From the NCBI GenBank assembly GCA_015059435.1, contig SVAJ01000002.1, positions 186,001 to 250,000 on the forward strand: 64,000 bases of DNA, in the 5' to 3' direction. The position numbers were made by a program, and so were the translations under genes. The notes under the pieces were generated by a model. The model saw nothing but the letters and a program-made list of their open reading frames with translations, was not told the origin of the DNA and made no database searches. This document shows positions 1-8,974 of the stretch, one piece after another (the stretch's first letter is position 1; every line of letters starts with the position of its first letter). This DNA comes from Bacillota bacterium. Its GTDB lineage: Bacteria; Bacillota_I; Bacilli_A; RF39; UBA660.

Positions 1-468
1 ATTAATAATAAATTAATTGAACATGATGATAAATTAGATTATTTGTTTTCTAAGTTTGATAAAAAAGAAAGATTATATTTAAGTGGTGAAGAGTATGATA
101 TCTATTCAGATATAAAAGAAACATTTTCTGAAACTAAAGGTGAGCTTATAGTGATAGATAATTATGCTGATAAAGTATTTTTAGATTTAATACGAAATAT
201 TAACGTTAATATCGTATTAATAACTAAAAATAATTCTAAATTAACTAAGACTGATACTGATAAATATAATAAACAATATAAAAATTTAAAAGTTATTTAT
301 ACAGATAAATTTCATGATAGATATTTTATAATTGATAGAAAAATTATATATCACTCTGGTACTAGTATAAATTTTGCCGGTAATAAAGTGACTTCTATTA
401 ATAAATTAGAAGATAATCTTATAAAGAATCAATTGTTAAAATTTGTTATTAAGTTAATAGAAAAATAA
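1..468 (+). CDS. C-terminal part of ORF6N/RhuM-type protein (PLD-like domain), 5' truncated by window
   Basis: The reading frame is open from base 1, so the true start lies upstream; the first in-window start-like codon (TTG at 43) is not a convincing start. The visible 155 residues contain an IDNY segment followed by a FHDRYFIID stretch and a YHSGTS segment. This is the phospholipase-D-like C-terminal module I know from ORF6N/RhuM-type proteins of Firmicutes and Bacteroides, in which the H-x-R-x4-D pattern resembles an HKD motif. The DNA-binding N-terminus would lie outside the window. Such proteins are often phage- or island-associated, so an accessory region may lie to the left. Function is inferred from family resemblance only. 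Confidence 0.6.
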   Translation: MNNKLIEHDDKLDYLFSKFDKKERLYLSGEEYDIYSDIKETFSETKGELIVIDNYADKVFLDLIRNINVNIVLITKNNSKLTKTDTDKYNKQYKNLKVIYTDKFHDRYFIIDRKIIYHSGTSINFAGNKVTSINKLEDNLIKNQLLKFVIKLIEK

Positions 469-477
469 TTTTATGTA

Positions 478-486
478 TGATATAAT
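478..486 (+). promoter_or_regulatory. extended -10 promoter for TIM44-like gene
   Basis: TGATATAAT is an extended -10 (TG-n-TATAAT) 22 bases before the ATG at 508. No good -35 is visible, as is usual for extended -10 promoters. Confidence 0.5.
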
Positions 487-507
487 TTTTATACTAGGAG
501 TGATTTT

Positions 508-1428
508 ATGAAAGATAATGTTAGAAAAAAAATAAAAATTATATTTTTGGTGCTTTCTATAATTATTATTTCTTTATTTTTTGGTGTTCTTTTATTTTTT
601 ATATGTAAGAGTATTATTACTGATCATAATAATGAGTATGATTCAAATGAATTATTATTACTAATGGTTTTAACTTTTTCTTTGAGTTTAATTATTCCTT
701 TAATAATCGATTTAAAAAATACTATTCATCCAAAAGAAAATACAAAAAAAAGAAAAGATACTAGAAATAGTAAAGTAGAAGGTATTATAAAAGGACGTCA
801 ATTTGATTTATTAGATAGTAATAGTGATGGAATAATATCAGTAGATGAGTTTTATACTTTAACAGAAGAAGAAGTTTTAGAAAAGATTAAAGAGAGTAAT
901 CAAAGTTTTTCTAAGGATGAATTTTATAGTTATTGTAAAGAGTTATTCACAAAATTACAAAGTATATGGACTAGTAAAGATTTAAAGAAACTAAGAGTAC
1001 TTGAAGATAGTAAATTATTTAATCAACATAAATTAATAATAGAAGATTTAAATAGTAATAGTTTAACAGATTATAGAAAAGATATTTTTATTAAGGGTGT
1101 ATTACTTAAAGATTATAAAGTAGAAGAAGATAATGAAGTTGTTGTAGTTGCATTAACTGCTGATGTAAAAAAGTATGTTCTTGATAGTACGGGAGAAATT
1201 ATTTCTGGTGATAAAGAGCATAGAATTACAATTCCATATATTTTAACTTTAGTTAAAAATAAGAATAATAGTATTTCTAAGATGGATAAAATTAATTGTC
1301 CTAATTGTGGTTCTGTTGTAAGTATTGATGATGATAATGTATGTAAATATTGTGGTTCTATTATTGATAATAATGATAATAATTGGAAGTTATTAGATAT
1401 TAGAAATATAGATATAAATGGTATTTAA
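508..1428 (+). CDS. TIM44-like domain membrane protein with zinc ribbon
   Basis: 306 residues. Two hydrophobic segments (about 9-32 and 48-67) anchor the N-terminus. An EF-hand-like DSNSDG loop sits at residues 103-108, followed by a TIM44-like domain (about 135-255). A four-Cys zinc ribbon (C264, C267, C279, C282) ends the protein. This TIM44-plus-zinc-ribbon order is familiar from Firmicutes proteins of unknown function. The ATG at 508 follows AGGAG at good spacing. The gene has its own promoter and a hairpin terminator shared with the convergent DUF192 gene. The molecular role is unknown; a membrane-associated binding function is inference. Confidence 0.7.
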   Translation: MKDNVRKKIKIIFLVLSIIIISLFFGVLLFFICKSIITDHNNEYDSNELLLLMVLTFSLSLIIPLIIDLKNTIHPKENTKKRKDTRNSKVEGIIKGRQFDLLDSNSDGIISVDEFYTLTEEEVLEKIKESNQSFSKDEFYSYCKELFTKLQSIWTSKDLKKLRVLEDSKLFNQHKLIIEDLNSNSLTDYRKDIFIKGVLLKDYKVEEDNEVVVVALTADVKKYVLDSTGEIISGDKEHRITIPYILTLVKNKNNSISKMDKINCPNCGSVVSIDDDNVCKYCGSIIDNNDNNWKLLDIRNIDINGI

Positions 1429-1460
1429 AAAAGTATGGGGTGATCCATACTTTTATTTTT
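1429..1460. terminator. bidirectional intrinsic terminator
   Basis: A 10-bp stem (1429-1438 with 1445-1454) and six-base loop are flanked by A-rich and T-rich runs. It serves both the TIM44-like gene and the convergent DUF192 gene. Confidence 0.75.
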
Positions 1461-1779
1461 CTATTATATTTAGTGTTTTTCCTATTTCTAAGTCTTTAGC
1501 TGTACCAAGTGGTAGGAAGTAGACATTATATACTTTTCTTTTTGGAAATATATATTTTTCTGTAGGAAAGTCTATATATATTTTAATTATTTTTTCATTT
1601 TTATCAGTTAGAACTATATCTAAATTTTGACATATGAAGTCAGTACTTACAAATTTTTTATGAGGAAATTTTACTACATAATCTAATTTTTTTAGATTGA
1701 ATTTTAATCCTTTGAATCTTTCCCAAAATTTAGTTAATTCTACTATTTCTAATTTTTTATTTTTCATTTTTAAATACAT
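1453..1779 (-). CDS. DUF192 family protein
   Basis: 108 residues. The order FWERFKGL near the N-terminus, a central hydrophobic pair of strands ending in ICQNLDIVLTDKNEKI, and a C-terminal PLGTAKDLEIGKTL match the small DUF192 beta-barrel family, whose function is not established. The usual N-terminal signal peptide of many DUF192 proteins is absent, so this is probably cytoplasmic. A GAGTG SD-like element precedes the ATG; a second Met at residue 5 is an alternative start. Confidence 0.6.
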   Translation of the reverse strand: MYLKMKNKKLEIVELTKFWERFKGLKFNLKKLDYVVKFPHKKFVSTDFICQNLDIVLTDKNEKIIKIYIDFPTEKYIFPKRKVYNVYFLPLGTAKDLEIGKTLNIIEK

Positions 1780-1901
1780 ATTATCACACTCTTTATTTAA
1801 CTATATCAAATATATTTTTATTTTTCAAATATAGTTATTTAGTATTTTATATTTATTTAAATTATGTTATTATATATATGAAGTGAAATGGAGGTATTAA
1901 A

Positions 1902-2624
1902 ATGAGTGGACATTCTAAATGGGCAACTATTCATAGAAAGAAAGGTTTATTAGATGCAGCACGTGGTAAAGTATTTCAAAAGTTAGCTAAAGAAATTTAT
2001 GTAGCAGCTAAATCAGGTACTCCTGATCCTGATCAAAATGCGGCATTACGTATGGTTATAGATAAAGCTAAAGCACAAAATATGCCTAAAGATAATATTC
2101 AAAAAGCTATTGATAAAGCTAAGGGAGCAAGTGAAGGTGAAAACTATGAAAGTATCAGATATGAAGGATATGGACATGGTGGAGTAGCATTTATGGTTGA
2201 TTGTTTAACAGATAATAGAAATAGAACTGCGTCTTTTGTTCGTAGTGCATTTACAAAAGCAGGAGGAAACTTAGGGACAGATGGTTCTGTTAGTTATATG
2301 TTTGAACGTCGTGGTTCAATTGTTATTCCTGGTGAATATGATGAAGATACTATGATGATGGCAGCTTTAGATGCTGGAGCAATGGATTTTGAAAAAGTCG
2401 GAGATAATTATATTATAACTACTGATACAGAAAGTTTTACTGCTGTAAAAGAAGCCTTAGAAAAAGAAAATGTTAAGGAATTTTTAGAGTGTGAATTAAC
2501 ATATATTCCAAATATGGAAGTAACACTAGATGAAGAAGGAATTGAAAAAGTACAAAAATTAGTAGATACATTAGAAGATCTAGATGATGTTCAAGAAGTA
2601 TACTACAATTTAAAAGAAGATTAA
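1902..2624 (+). CDS. yebC: YebC/PmpR family transcription/translation regulator
   Basis: 240 residues, the usual full length. It begins MSGHSKWATIHRKKG and carries the RYEGYGHGG and NRNRTA signatures of the YebC family, all three domains present. YebC proteins are reported as DNA-binding regulators, and some members assist translation of proline-rich stretches; which applies here cannot be told from sequence. SD GGAGG lies before the ATG. Placement upstream of ruvAB recalls the yebC-ruvC-ruvAB order of other bacteria. Confidence 0.95.
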   Translation: MSGHSKWATIHRKKGLLDAARGKVFQKLAKEIYVAAKSGTPDPDQNAALRMVIDKAKAQNMPKDNIQKAIDKAKGASEGENYESIRYEGYGHGGVAFMVDCLTDNRNRTASFVRSAFTKAGGNLGTDGSVSYMFERRGSIVIPGEYDEDTMMMAALDAGAMDFEKVGDNYIITTDTESFTAVKEALEKENVKEFLECELTYIPNMEVTLDEEGIEKVQKLVDTLEDLDDVQEVYYNLKED

Positions 2625-2639
2625 AAAATCTTCTTTTTC
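2613..2639 (+). terminator. terminator overlapping yebC stop
   Basis: Stem 2613-2622 with 2627-2636, loop AAAA, followed by a T run. The stop codon lies in the hairpin. Confidence 0.7.
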
Positions 2640-2654
2640 GTTATGGAGATTATT

Positions 2655-3089
2655 ATGGATAAGATTAAAAGAAGAAGTAAGGGTAATATTAGGATTGAAG
2701 GTTTTGAAATAATGATTACTGATAAAGAAATAATCGAGGAAGATTATGATTTCTTTATTGATATTAGTCCTGATGAATTTAAAGTTTTTAATGATGTTCT
2801 GTTTGATTTATATGATAAATATAATTTAGTTGATCATTATTTGGAAGATTTAGATAGTTATTTAGATGATTTATATTATATGGCTTTATTCGATGATAAT
2901 TTAGCTATTATTGATTATGAGTATTTTATAAATAGAATGATTTTATTGTTTACTTTATATGGACATACTGAAATTGTAAGTACTAATTTTTCTGAAGTAA
3001 AAGGGAAAATAAATAGTAGGACTAATCCTAAGTTAGCTAATTTTGATACATATAAGCAATATAAGAAGATAATTAGTAATTTAGCTTAG
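2655..3089 (+). CDS. hypothetical acidic protein between yebC and ruvA
   Basis: 144 residues, not recognised. The start is placed at 2655 because GGAG (2645-2648) is six bases upstream; the ATG at 2643 would overlap that SD. The protein is rich in Asp, Tyr and Leu, with no signal peptide or clear membrane segment. It lies between yebC and ruvA on the same strand, but a terminator precedes it and a promoter for ruvA follows, so it may be monocistronic. A soluble cytoplasmic protein is the most that can be said. Confidence 0.6.
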   Translation: MDKIKRRSKGNIRIEGFEIMITDKEIIEEDYDFFIDISPDEFKVFNDVLFDLYDKYNLVDHYLEDLDSYLDDLYYMALFDDNLAIIDYEYFINRMILLFTLYGHTEIVSTNFSEVKGKINSRTNPKLANFDTYKQYKKIISNLA

Positions 3090-3098
3090 TTTGTTCGA

Positions 3099-3127
3099 TT
3101 GCGGAAGTGGTAATTTTGTTATATAAT
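3099..3127 (+). promoter_or_regulatory. promoter of ruvAB-queA operon
   Basis: TTGCGG (3099-3104), 17-base spacer, TATAAT (3122-3127), 20 bases before ruvA. Confidence 0.6.
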
Positions 3128-3146
3128 TGGTAGTGGAGTTGATTAT

Positions 3147-3710
3147 ATGTACGATTATATAAAAGGAATTGTAACTGAAATTAAAAATAATTCTATAGTT
3201 TTAGATAATAATGGTATTGGGTATTTAATATATGTATCTAATCCTTATTCATATGAATTTGAAAAAGAAATTAAAGTTTATGTTTATCAACAAGTAAAAG
3301 AAGATGAAAATAGTTTGTTTGGGTTTAAGTCTCGTGAAGAAAAAGAACTTTTCTTAAAACTTATTAGTGTTAAGGGATTAGGCCCTAGAATGGCATTACC
3401 TATACTTGCAGTTGGTAGTATTGATGGTATTATGGATGCTATCGAAAGAGAAAATATTTTATATCTTAAGAAGTTCCCTAAGATTGGTGAAAAACTTGCA
3501 CGTCAAATTATATTAGACTTGAAGGGTAAATTAGAGTTTATTGGTGTTGGTATTACAGATGATGAAGTTAAGGATGAGGAAGAGTTAAAAGAAGCATTAC
3601 TTGCTTTAGGATATAAAGAAAAAGAAATTAAGGTTGTTACTAGTCAAGTAGATAAATCTAAATCTATTGAAGAACAAATTAAAGAAGCATTAAAATTATT
3701 ATTAAAATAG
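3147..3710 (+). CDS. ruvA: Holliday junction branch migration protein RuvA
   Basis: 187 residues. RuvA tetramers bind four-way junctions and load the RuvB motor. Visible are an N-terminal OB fold (about 1-62), two helix-hairpin-helix motifs ([10 protein letters not shown] and FPKIGEKLA), and after an acidic linker the C-terminal domain III that contacts RuvB. It is slightly short of the usual 190-205 residues, mainly in the linker. ruvB begins 14 bases downstream. No ruvC is present, as is usual in Firmicutes. Confidence 0.95.
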   Translation: MYDYIKGIVTEIKNNSIVLDNNGIGYLIYVSNPYSYEFEKEIKVYVYQQVKEDENSLFGFKSREEKELFLKLISVKGLGPRMALPILAVGSIDGIMDAIERENILYLKKFPKIGEKLARQIILDLKGKLEFIGVGITDDEVKDEEELKEALLALGYKEKEIKVVTSQVDKSKSIEEQIKEALKLLLK

Positions 3711-3723
3711 TGGTGGTGATAAT

Positions 3724-4722
3724 ATGCATGATGAAAGTGTTATAACAAATTATACATTAGAAGAAGATAATGTAATTGATAATACAATTAGACCTGAATC
3801 AATTAGTGAATATATTGGACAGGAAGATGTAAAAGAAAATATTTCTGTATTTGTAGAAGCGGCTAAGATGAGAGGGGAAGCACTTGATCATGTGTTATTA
3901 TATGGTCCTCCAGGTTTAGGTAAAACTACACTTGCTTTTATTATTGCTCATGAAATGGGAACTAATATTAAAACAGCTAGTGGTCCTAGTATTGAAAAAA
4001 GTGGAGATTTAGCGGCTATACTTTCATCGCTTGAACCAGGGGATGTGTTATTTATTGATGAAATACATCGTATGCCAAGATATATTGAAGAGATTTTATA
4101 TCCAGCAATGGAAGATTATTCTTTAGATATTATTGTAGGTAGTGAAGGTAATAGTAGAAATATTAAAATTGATTTACCTCCATTTACATTAGTAGGAGCA
4201 ACAACACGTGCAGGGGATTTAACTGCACCACTTAGAGATAGATTTGGAATAGTTTCTAAGTTACAGTTTTATACTGAAGATGAACTTGCTGAGATAGTTA
4301 AAAGAACGGCTAGAGTATTAGAAGTTGAAATAGAAGATGATGCAGCTAGAGAATTAGCTAAAAGAAGTAGAGGTACTCCAAGAATTGCTAATAGATTATT
4401 TAAAAGAGTAAGGGATTTTGCCCTAGTTAAAGGTGATGGAGTAGTAAATAAAGAAATATGTGAAGAAGCACTTAGTAGATTAAAAGTAGATAAGATTGGT
4501 CTTGATAATACGGATCATGAATTATTACTTGCTATTATTAATAAGTTTAATGGTGGTCCTGTTGGAGTTGAGGCTATTAGTAGTTCTATTGGAGAAGAGG
4601 TTACTACTATTGAAGATGTATATGAACCATACTTATTACAGCAAGGATTATTAAAGCGAACAAGTAGAGGTAGAATAGTTACTGATAAAGCATATGAAGT
4701 ATTAGGTATAAATAGGGAGTAG
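3724..4722 (+). CDS. ruvB: Holliday junction DNA helicase RuvB
   Basis: 332 residues, full length. AAA+ motor of the RuvAB complex. Walker [10 protein letters not shown], Walker B LFIDEIH, sensor 1 GATTRAG, an arginine-finger/sensor 2 region around RGTPRIANR, and a C-terminal winged helix ending near the RGR segment are all seen. SD GGTGGTGAT lies directly before the ATG. It forms an operon with ruvA and the following genes. Confidence 0.96.
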   Translation: MHDESVITNYTLEEDNVIDNTIRPESISEYIGQEDVKENISVFVEAAKMRGEALDHVLLYGPPGLGKTTLAFIIAHEMGTNIKTASGPSIEKSGDLAAILSSLEPGDVLFIDEIHRMPRYIEEILYPAMEDYSLDIIVGSEGNSRNIKIDLPPFTLVGATTRAGDLTAPLRDRFGIVSKLQFYTEDELAEIVKRTARVLEVEIEDDAARELAKRSRGTPRIANRLFKRVRDFALVKGDGVVNKEICEEALSRLKVDKIGLDNTDHELLLAIINKFNGGPVGVEAISSSIGEEVTTIEDVYEPYLLQQGLLKRTSRGRIVTDKAYEVLGINRE

Positions 4723-4727
4723 GTTGT

Positions 4728-5321
4728 ATGAAGTTGTTTTCAAAGGTTAAAAATGTTAATGATATAAAGACTATATTTTTTGATAATTATAATAGTTCTA
4801 AATTTGCATATCTATCTGATGTTGTAGAAAGTGGTATTAAGTCATTAGATAATTTAGATAGTGAAGTTGTTTCTGAACTTATAAAACGTTGTACAAGTAT
4901 AGATAATTATTTTGGTGCAGGTAAGGATGCAATTACAATTAATGATAAATTAAAAACTGTTCTTACTACTTCTATGCTTTTAGATAAGTGTAGAGATAAG
5001 GTAAAAGAACTTAATGAGCAGGAATTTTTAACATTAGCATATTTCTTGACTAGTGAGGTTCCTGATTTAATTAATAACTATGTAGATTTATATAATAAAG
5101 AGGTATTAGAAACTTTGTGTATTAAATTTGATCAATATATTGTTAGACAAGATCTTTTAGATGTTATTGATATGAAAGTTAGTGATATGGAATTTAATAA
5201 TCAAGAGGAAATTATTAAATATATTAATGATATTGATAAAGAAAAAGTAGATAAAGTATATTTAGAAATGCAACAAAATATTGTTAGTAGTCATGAGGGG
5301 ATTAGAGGTGCATTAAAATGA
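4728..5321 (+). CDS. hypothetical protein between ruvB and queA
   Basis: 197 residues, not recognised. It starts six bases after ruvB, and its stop overlaps the queA start (ATGA, 5318-5321), so it is translationally coupled inside the operon. The sequence is mostly amphipathic helix with no signal peptide, no membrane segment and only two scattered Cys. Tight operon placement suggests a lineage-specific cytoplasmic partner of DNA repair or tRNA modification, but this is inference from position only. Confidence 0.65.
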   Translation: MKLFSKVKNVNDIKTIFFDNYNSSKFAYLSDVVESGIKSLDNLDSEVVSELIKRCTSIDNYFGAGKDAITINDKLKTVLTTSMLLDKCRDKVKELNEQEFLTLAYFLTSEVPDLINNYVDLYNKEVLETLCIKFDQYIVRQDLLDVIDMKVSDMEFNNQEEIIKYINDIDKEKVDKVYLEMQQNIVSSHEGIRGALK

Positions 5322-6346
5322 GAGTAGAAGATTTTGATTATAATTTACCTGAGGAGTTAATTGCTCAAACTCCATTAAAAATACGAGATCAATCTCGTCT
5401 TTTAGTCTTAGATAAAAAGACAGGTGAAATAGAGCATAAACATTTTAGAGATATTATTAATTATTTAAATGAAGGGGATACACTAGTATTAAATGATACT
5501 AAAGTGTTACCTGCTAGACTTATAGGTGTTAAGGAAGAAACTAATGCGGTTATTGAGGTATTACTTTTAAAGAATACTGACAATGATAATTGGGAATGTT
5601 TAGTTAAACCAGCTAGGCGTATAAAGGTAGGAACTGTTGTATCTTTTGGAGATGGTAAACTAAAAGCTAAATGTATTAAGGAAGCAGATGAAGGAATTAG
5701 ATATTTTGAATTTATATATGAAGGAATCTTTTTGGAAGTGTTAGAAGATTTAGGTACTATGCCGCTTCCTCCATATATACATGAAACATTAAAAGATCAA
5801 TCAAGATATCAAACTGTTTATGCTAAGGAAGTTGGTAGTGCAGCTGCACCTACTGCAGGACTTCACTTTACTAAAGAGTTATTAGATGAAATTAAAAATA
5901 AGGGTATTAATATTTGTTATGTAACATTACATGTTGGTCTTGGTACTTTTAGACCAGTATCAGTTGATACTATAGAAGAGCATAAAATGCATAGTGAGTA
6001 TTATCAAATGAGTGATGAAGTAGCTAAAAAACTTACAGAGACTAGAAAAAATGGTAAAAAGATTATAGCTGTAGGTACTACATCTACTAGAACTTTAGAA
6101 ACAATCATGACTAAGTATGGGGAATTCAAAGAATGCAGTGGTTTTACTGATATATTTATTTATCCTGGATATAAATTTAAAGGAATAGATAATTTAATTA
6201 CTAATTTTCATTTACCTAAATCAACACTTGTTATGTTAGTATCAGCACTTGCTGGAAGAGAAAATATATTAAATGCATATAATGTGGCAGTGCAAGAAAA
6301 ATATCGTTTTTTTTCATTTGGTGATGCTATGTATATTAAGGAATAA
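5318..6346 (+). CDS. queA: S-adenosylmethionine:tRNA ribosyltransferase-isomerase QueA
   Basis: 342 residues, typical length. QueA adds the epoxycyclopentanediol ring to preQ1 in tRNA using the ribosyl part of SAM, the penultimate queuosine step. It begins with the [13 protein letters not shown] signature and contains [10 protein letters not shown] and the NFHLPKSTL segment near the C-terminus. It directly follows the unknown gene by a 4-base overlap. The usual partner tgt is not in this window. Confidence 0.95.
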   Translation: MRVEDFDYNLPEELIAQTPLKIRDQSRLLVLDKKTGEIEHKHFRDIINYLNEGDTLVLNDTKVLPARLIGVKEETNAVIEVLLLKNTDNDNWECLVKPARRIKVGTVVSFGDGKLKAKCIKEADEGIRYFEFIYEGIFLEVLEDLGTMPLPPYIHETLKDQSRYQTVYAKEVGSAAAPTAGLHFTKELLDEIKNKGINICYVTLHVGLGTFRPVSVDTIEEHKMHSEYYQMSDEVAKKLTETRKNGKKIIAVGTTSTRTLETIMTKYGEFKECSGFTDIFIYPGYKFKGIDNLITNFHLPKSTLVMLVSALAGRENILNAYNVAVQEKYRFFSFGDAMYIKE

Positions 6347-6348
6347 TA

Positions 6349-7488
6349 ATGTTTGAAAAGATAATAGAAATATTTAAAGAGAAGATTATACCATCTGTTA
6401 GAAAAAATGATCCTACATATGTTGGTGATTGGCCATACTATGTTAAATTTGATTCGAATATGGATGGTAATTGTAATTTTAATAGTAAATTAGTAATTAA
6501 TATAAAAGATGAAGATTCATTTAATGAAGCTCTTGTTGATTATACTCAAACTATGATAGAACATTTGATGTCTCATACTAAATTACAAGATTATGATAAT
6601 GTATTTTTTGATGGAAATATGTCAAATATAATTGAAAGTATACTTTTGAATGTATGGTTTAATGCTACAGAAGAAGATTTTAAAGATCCTATTAAATATT
6701 TAAAAGTTAGAAGAGCTTTTTTACTTGATGATATAAGTAATAATAACGTAAATAAAAGATACCTTAGTTCCCAAATTGAAAAATTAAATGGTAGTTGTAT
6801 AAAATTATTTATTGATGTTCAAAATCCATCTACTAATGAGACTCCATTTGTTTTTAAAAGTTCAATTACGAATGGTGATGAAGAGTATTTATTACCAAAT
6901 ATTTCTTATGGTATTTGTGAAGGTAAATGTTATATATATGCAGTCCATGGTAGTAGAGGAAGTTTAAATAGTCCATATGAAAAGAAAATTAATCGATTAT
7001 TATATAAAGCAAATAGTGATTTAGAAAGTACTGATGATGAAGAAAATATAAAAGATGTTACATTATCTCATATTTTTGCTTTAACTATTTTCTTTAAGAT
7101 GTTAAGTGATAATAACATTAAAGATGTCGTAGTTAAGAACTTTTATCCAGTTAGAGCTAATAATAAAGAAATAGTAATAAGTAATAAAATAAATAAATTA
7201 AAATCTATGGAACTTAGTTCAGATCATCCTAAATATATAGATTGGAAAAAAACTATGGAGGAATTATCATCAGAAGTGGATAGAATTCAAAATAATATAA
7301 TTAATAAATATTTAAGGAATTTTATGAGGTTAGAATATCACTTTTCTAATATTAATATCACTAGTTATCCTTATGAAGTGGATAATTGTATGCATATAAA
7401 ATTAGATGAGTATAAGGATTATGATAGTGATCATATATTGAATCAAGTTTATGAGAATGTTGAATTTTCTAAAAAATATAAAAAATAA
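6349..7488 (+). CDS. hypothetical protein following queA
   Basis: 379 residues, not recognised. It starts two bases after the queA stop, so it is co-transcribed. It has no signal peptide or membrane span. The region around residues 185-210 contains SYGICEGKCYIYAVHG with two Cys, and the rest is mixed alpha/beta. The strong rplS promoter follows at once, so this is the last gene of the operon. Function unknown. Confidence 0.65.
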   Translation: MFEKIIEIFKEKIIPSVRKNDPTYVGDWPYYVKFDSNMDGNCNFNSKLVINIKDEDSFNEALVDYTQTMIEHLMSHTKLQDYDNVFFDGNMSNIIESILLNVWFNATEEDFKDPIKYLKVRRAFLLDDISNNNVNKRYLSSQIEKLNGSCIKLFIDVQNPSTNETPFVFKSSITNGDEEYLLPNISYGICEGKCYIYAVHGSRGSLNSPYEKKINRLLYKANSDLESTDDEENIKDVTLSHIFALTIFFKMLSDNNIKDVVVKNFYPVRANNKEIVISNKINKLKSMELSSDHPKYIDWKKTMEELSSEVDRIQNNIINKYLRNFMRLEYHFSNINITSYPYEVDNCMHIKLDEYKDYDSDHILNQVYENVEFSKKYKK

Positions 7489-7517
7489 TTGATTTTTTCT
7501 TAGTTTTTTGTTATAAT
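7489..7517 (+). promoter_or_regulatory. strong rplS promoter
   Basis: TTGATT (7489-7494), 17-base spacer ending in TGT, then TATAAT (7512-7517): a good -35, extended -10 and -10 together. Confidence 0.75.
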
Positions 7518-7590
7518 TTAAGACGTCTGGTGAAATGATCCGCTGATATTAATTGATTATGATCATTTTGTAATATATATTTTAGAGAGG
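7518..7590 (+). promoter_or_regulatory. putative L19 leader (structured 5' UTR)
   Basis: About 75 transcribed bases precede the rplS SD. They contain a long stem between AAATGATC (near 7534) and GATCATTT (near 7560) and a GACGTC palindrome near 7523. Low-GC Gram-positives are known to carry an L19 autoregulatory leader here. I see a hairpin in the right place but could not match a covariance model. Confidence 0.45.
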
Positions 7591-7599
7591 AGAACTTAT

Positions 7600-7965
7600 A
7601 TGAACGTTATTGACAAAATTAATGCAAAACAAATTAATCCTAACATTCCAGAATTCCGTGTTGGAGATACTGTAAGAGTAGATGTTAAGATTATCGAAGG
7701 AAAAAGAGAACGTATCCAAGCTTTCGAAGGTGTAGTAGTTGCTCGTCGTGGTGGAAGTGTTTCTGAAACATTTACAGTACGTAAGATGTCAAGTGGAATT
7801 GGTGTTGAAAGAACATTCCCAATTCACTCACCAAAATTAGCTGGTATCACTGTAGTACGTAAAGGTAAAGTTAGACGTGCTAAACTTACATTCCTTAGAG
7901 GTATGGTTGGTGGATACCGTATTAAAGAAAGAGGACAAAGACTTTCAGATAAGGAAGCTAAATAG
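7600..7965 (+). CDS. rplS: 50S ribosomal protein L19
   Basis: 121 residues. Contains [13 protein letters not shown], the EGVVVARRG segment and the C-terminal [12 protein letters not shown] and GYRIKER signatures of L19, at the subunit interface. Codons include more C-ending and CGT triplets than neighbouring genes, as expected for high expression. SD GAGAGGAG precedes the ATG. It is usually downstream of trmD; here it has its own promoter and a terminator. Confidence 0.97.
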   Translation: MNVIDKINAKQINPNIPEFRVGDTVRVDVKIIEGKRERIQAFEGVVVARRGGSVSETFTVRKMSSGIGVERTFPIHSPKLAGITVVRKGKVRRAKLTFLRGMVGGYRIKERGQRLSDKEAK

Positions 7966-7980
7966 GCTTTCTTTTTTTTT
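7951..7980 (+). terminator. rplS terminator
   Basis: 8-bp stem (7951-7958 with 7966-7973, one G-U), 7-base loop, then a T run; overlaps the stop codon. Confidence 0.7.
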
Positions 7981-7984
7981 GCTA

Positions 7985-8013
7985 TTGAAATAGAAATAAT
8001 AATAATATATAAT
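7985..8013 (+). promoter_or_regulatory. lepB promoter
   Basis: TTGAAA (7985-7990), 17-base spacer, TATAAT (8008-8013). Confidence 0.6.
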
Positions 8014-8043
8014 TATAAGAGTAAATGAAAAGAAGATGATATA

Positions 8044-8544
8044 ATGAATAAAATTAAAGAAAATATAAAAGAATTATTACCTTATATAATAGTGATTATG
8101 ATAGTTTTAGCCATTAAGGCTTTTGTAGTTGCTCCTATAAGAGTTAATGGTCCATCTATGGAAGATACATTATATAATGGGGATATAATGATTTTAGATG
8201 AAATTAGTTATAGATTTAATAAGATAGAAAGATTTGATATTGTTGTAGTTAAATATGAAAATGAATATTTAATTAAAAGAGTTATAGGATTACCTGGAGA
8301 AAGGGTAGAATATAAGAATAATAAATTATATATTAATGGTAAATATGTACAAGAGAAATTTTCTCATGAAATAACAGATGATTTTAAGAGTATAACTATT
8401 CCTAATAATAAATATTTTGTTTTAGGTGATAATAGAATTAATTCTACTGATAGTAGAATAATTGGATTTATTTCTAAGAATAATATTAGAGGTAAAACAA
8501 GTCTTGTATTATATCCATTTAATAGGTTTGGTAGTAAAAAATAA
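8044..8544 (+). CDS. lepB: signal peptidase I
   Basis: 166 residues, the compact Gram-positive SPase I size. One N-terminal membrane segment (about 11-30) is followed by NGPSMEDTL with catalytic Ser38, the lysine motif LIKRVIGLPGE with Lys78, and the GDNRxxSxDSR-type box near residue 126. It cleaves signal peptides of exported proteins at the outer membrane face. Its place after rplS matches Bacillus-type gene order. Confidence 0.95.
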   Translation: MNKIKENIKELLPYIIVIMIVLAIKAFVVAPIRVNGPSMEDTLYNGDIMILDEISYRFNKIERFDIVVVKYENEYLIKRVIGLPGERVEYKNNKLYINGKYVQEKFSHEITDDFKSITIPNNKYFVLGDNRINSTDSRIIGFISKNNIRGKTSLVLYPFNRFGSKK

Positions 8545-8570
8545 GCTTCAGTTGAAGTTTATTTTTTTTG
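8539..8570 (+). terminator. lepB terminator
   Basis: 11-bp stem (8539-8549 with 8554-8564, one G-U), AGTT loop, then eight or more Ts. Confidence 0.75.
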
Positions 8571-8638
8571 TAACAAAGTTAGGTAAATTTCATATACTAT
8601 ATATTTTTATCTGTATATATTATATTGAAGGTGATAAT

Positions 8639-8974
8639 ATGAAATGTATCGTACTTAAATTTTATGGTTTAGGTTTAGAACATTATGCACAAGCAAGTAT
8701 AAATATATATGATAGTTGTGGTAGATTAATTTATAGTGGTGATACTTATAATGGTAGTATTTCATTATTTTTAGATGAGGATAATTGTTATAAATTAGAG
8801 GCTAATTCTTTAGGAAGATATATTAGTGTTTGGTTTTATGTTGGTAAGAATGATTATTGCTATAAGTTTAATTTTGATAGTACTTATAATCAGAATAATA
8901 TCGCTTTTTTATTAACTGACTATTATTATGGTCTGCCAATTCAAAGGGGGAATTTAATATTATGGCAAAGATAA
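8639..8974 (+). CDS. hypothetical protein coupled to SpaA-like gene
   Basis: 111 residues. The start is at the ATG after GAAGGTGATAAT; the longer frame opening near 8462 would run through lepB and its terminator and is rejected. The protein is beta-rich and full of Gly and Tyr, with no signal peptide, and ends LPIQRGNLILWQR. Its last 13 bases overlap the next gene, whose SD (AAAGGGGG) lies inside it, so the two are translationally coupled. Its beta-sandwich-like strand pattern resembles its partner's; I do not recognise a family. Confidence 0.6.
   Translation: MKCIVLKFYGLGLEHYAQASINIYDSCGRLIYSGDTYNGSISLFLDEDNCYKLEANSLGRYISVWFYVGKNDYCYKFNFDSTYNQNNIAFLLTDYYYGLPIQRGNLILWQR

Noticed and set aside
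8462-8638. Upstream extension of the frame at 8639 to 8462
   Set aside because: It runs through the lepB 3' end and its terminator; a good SD and ATG are at 8639.
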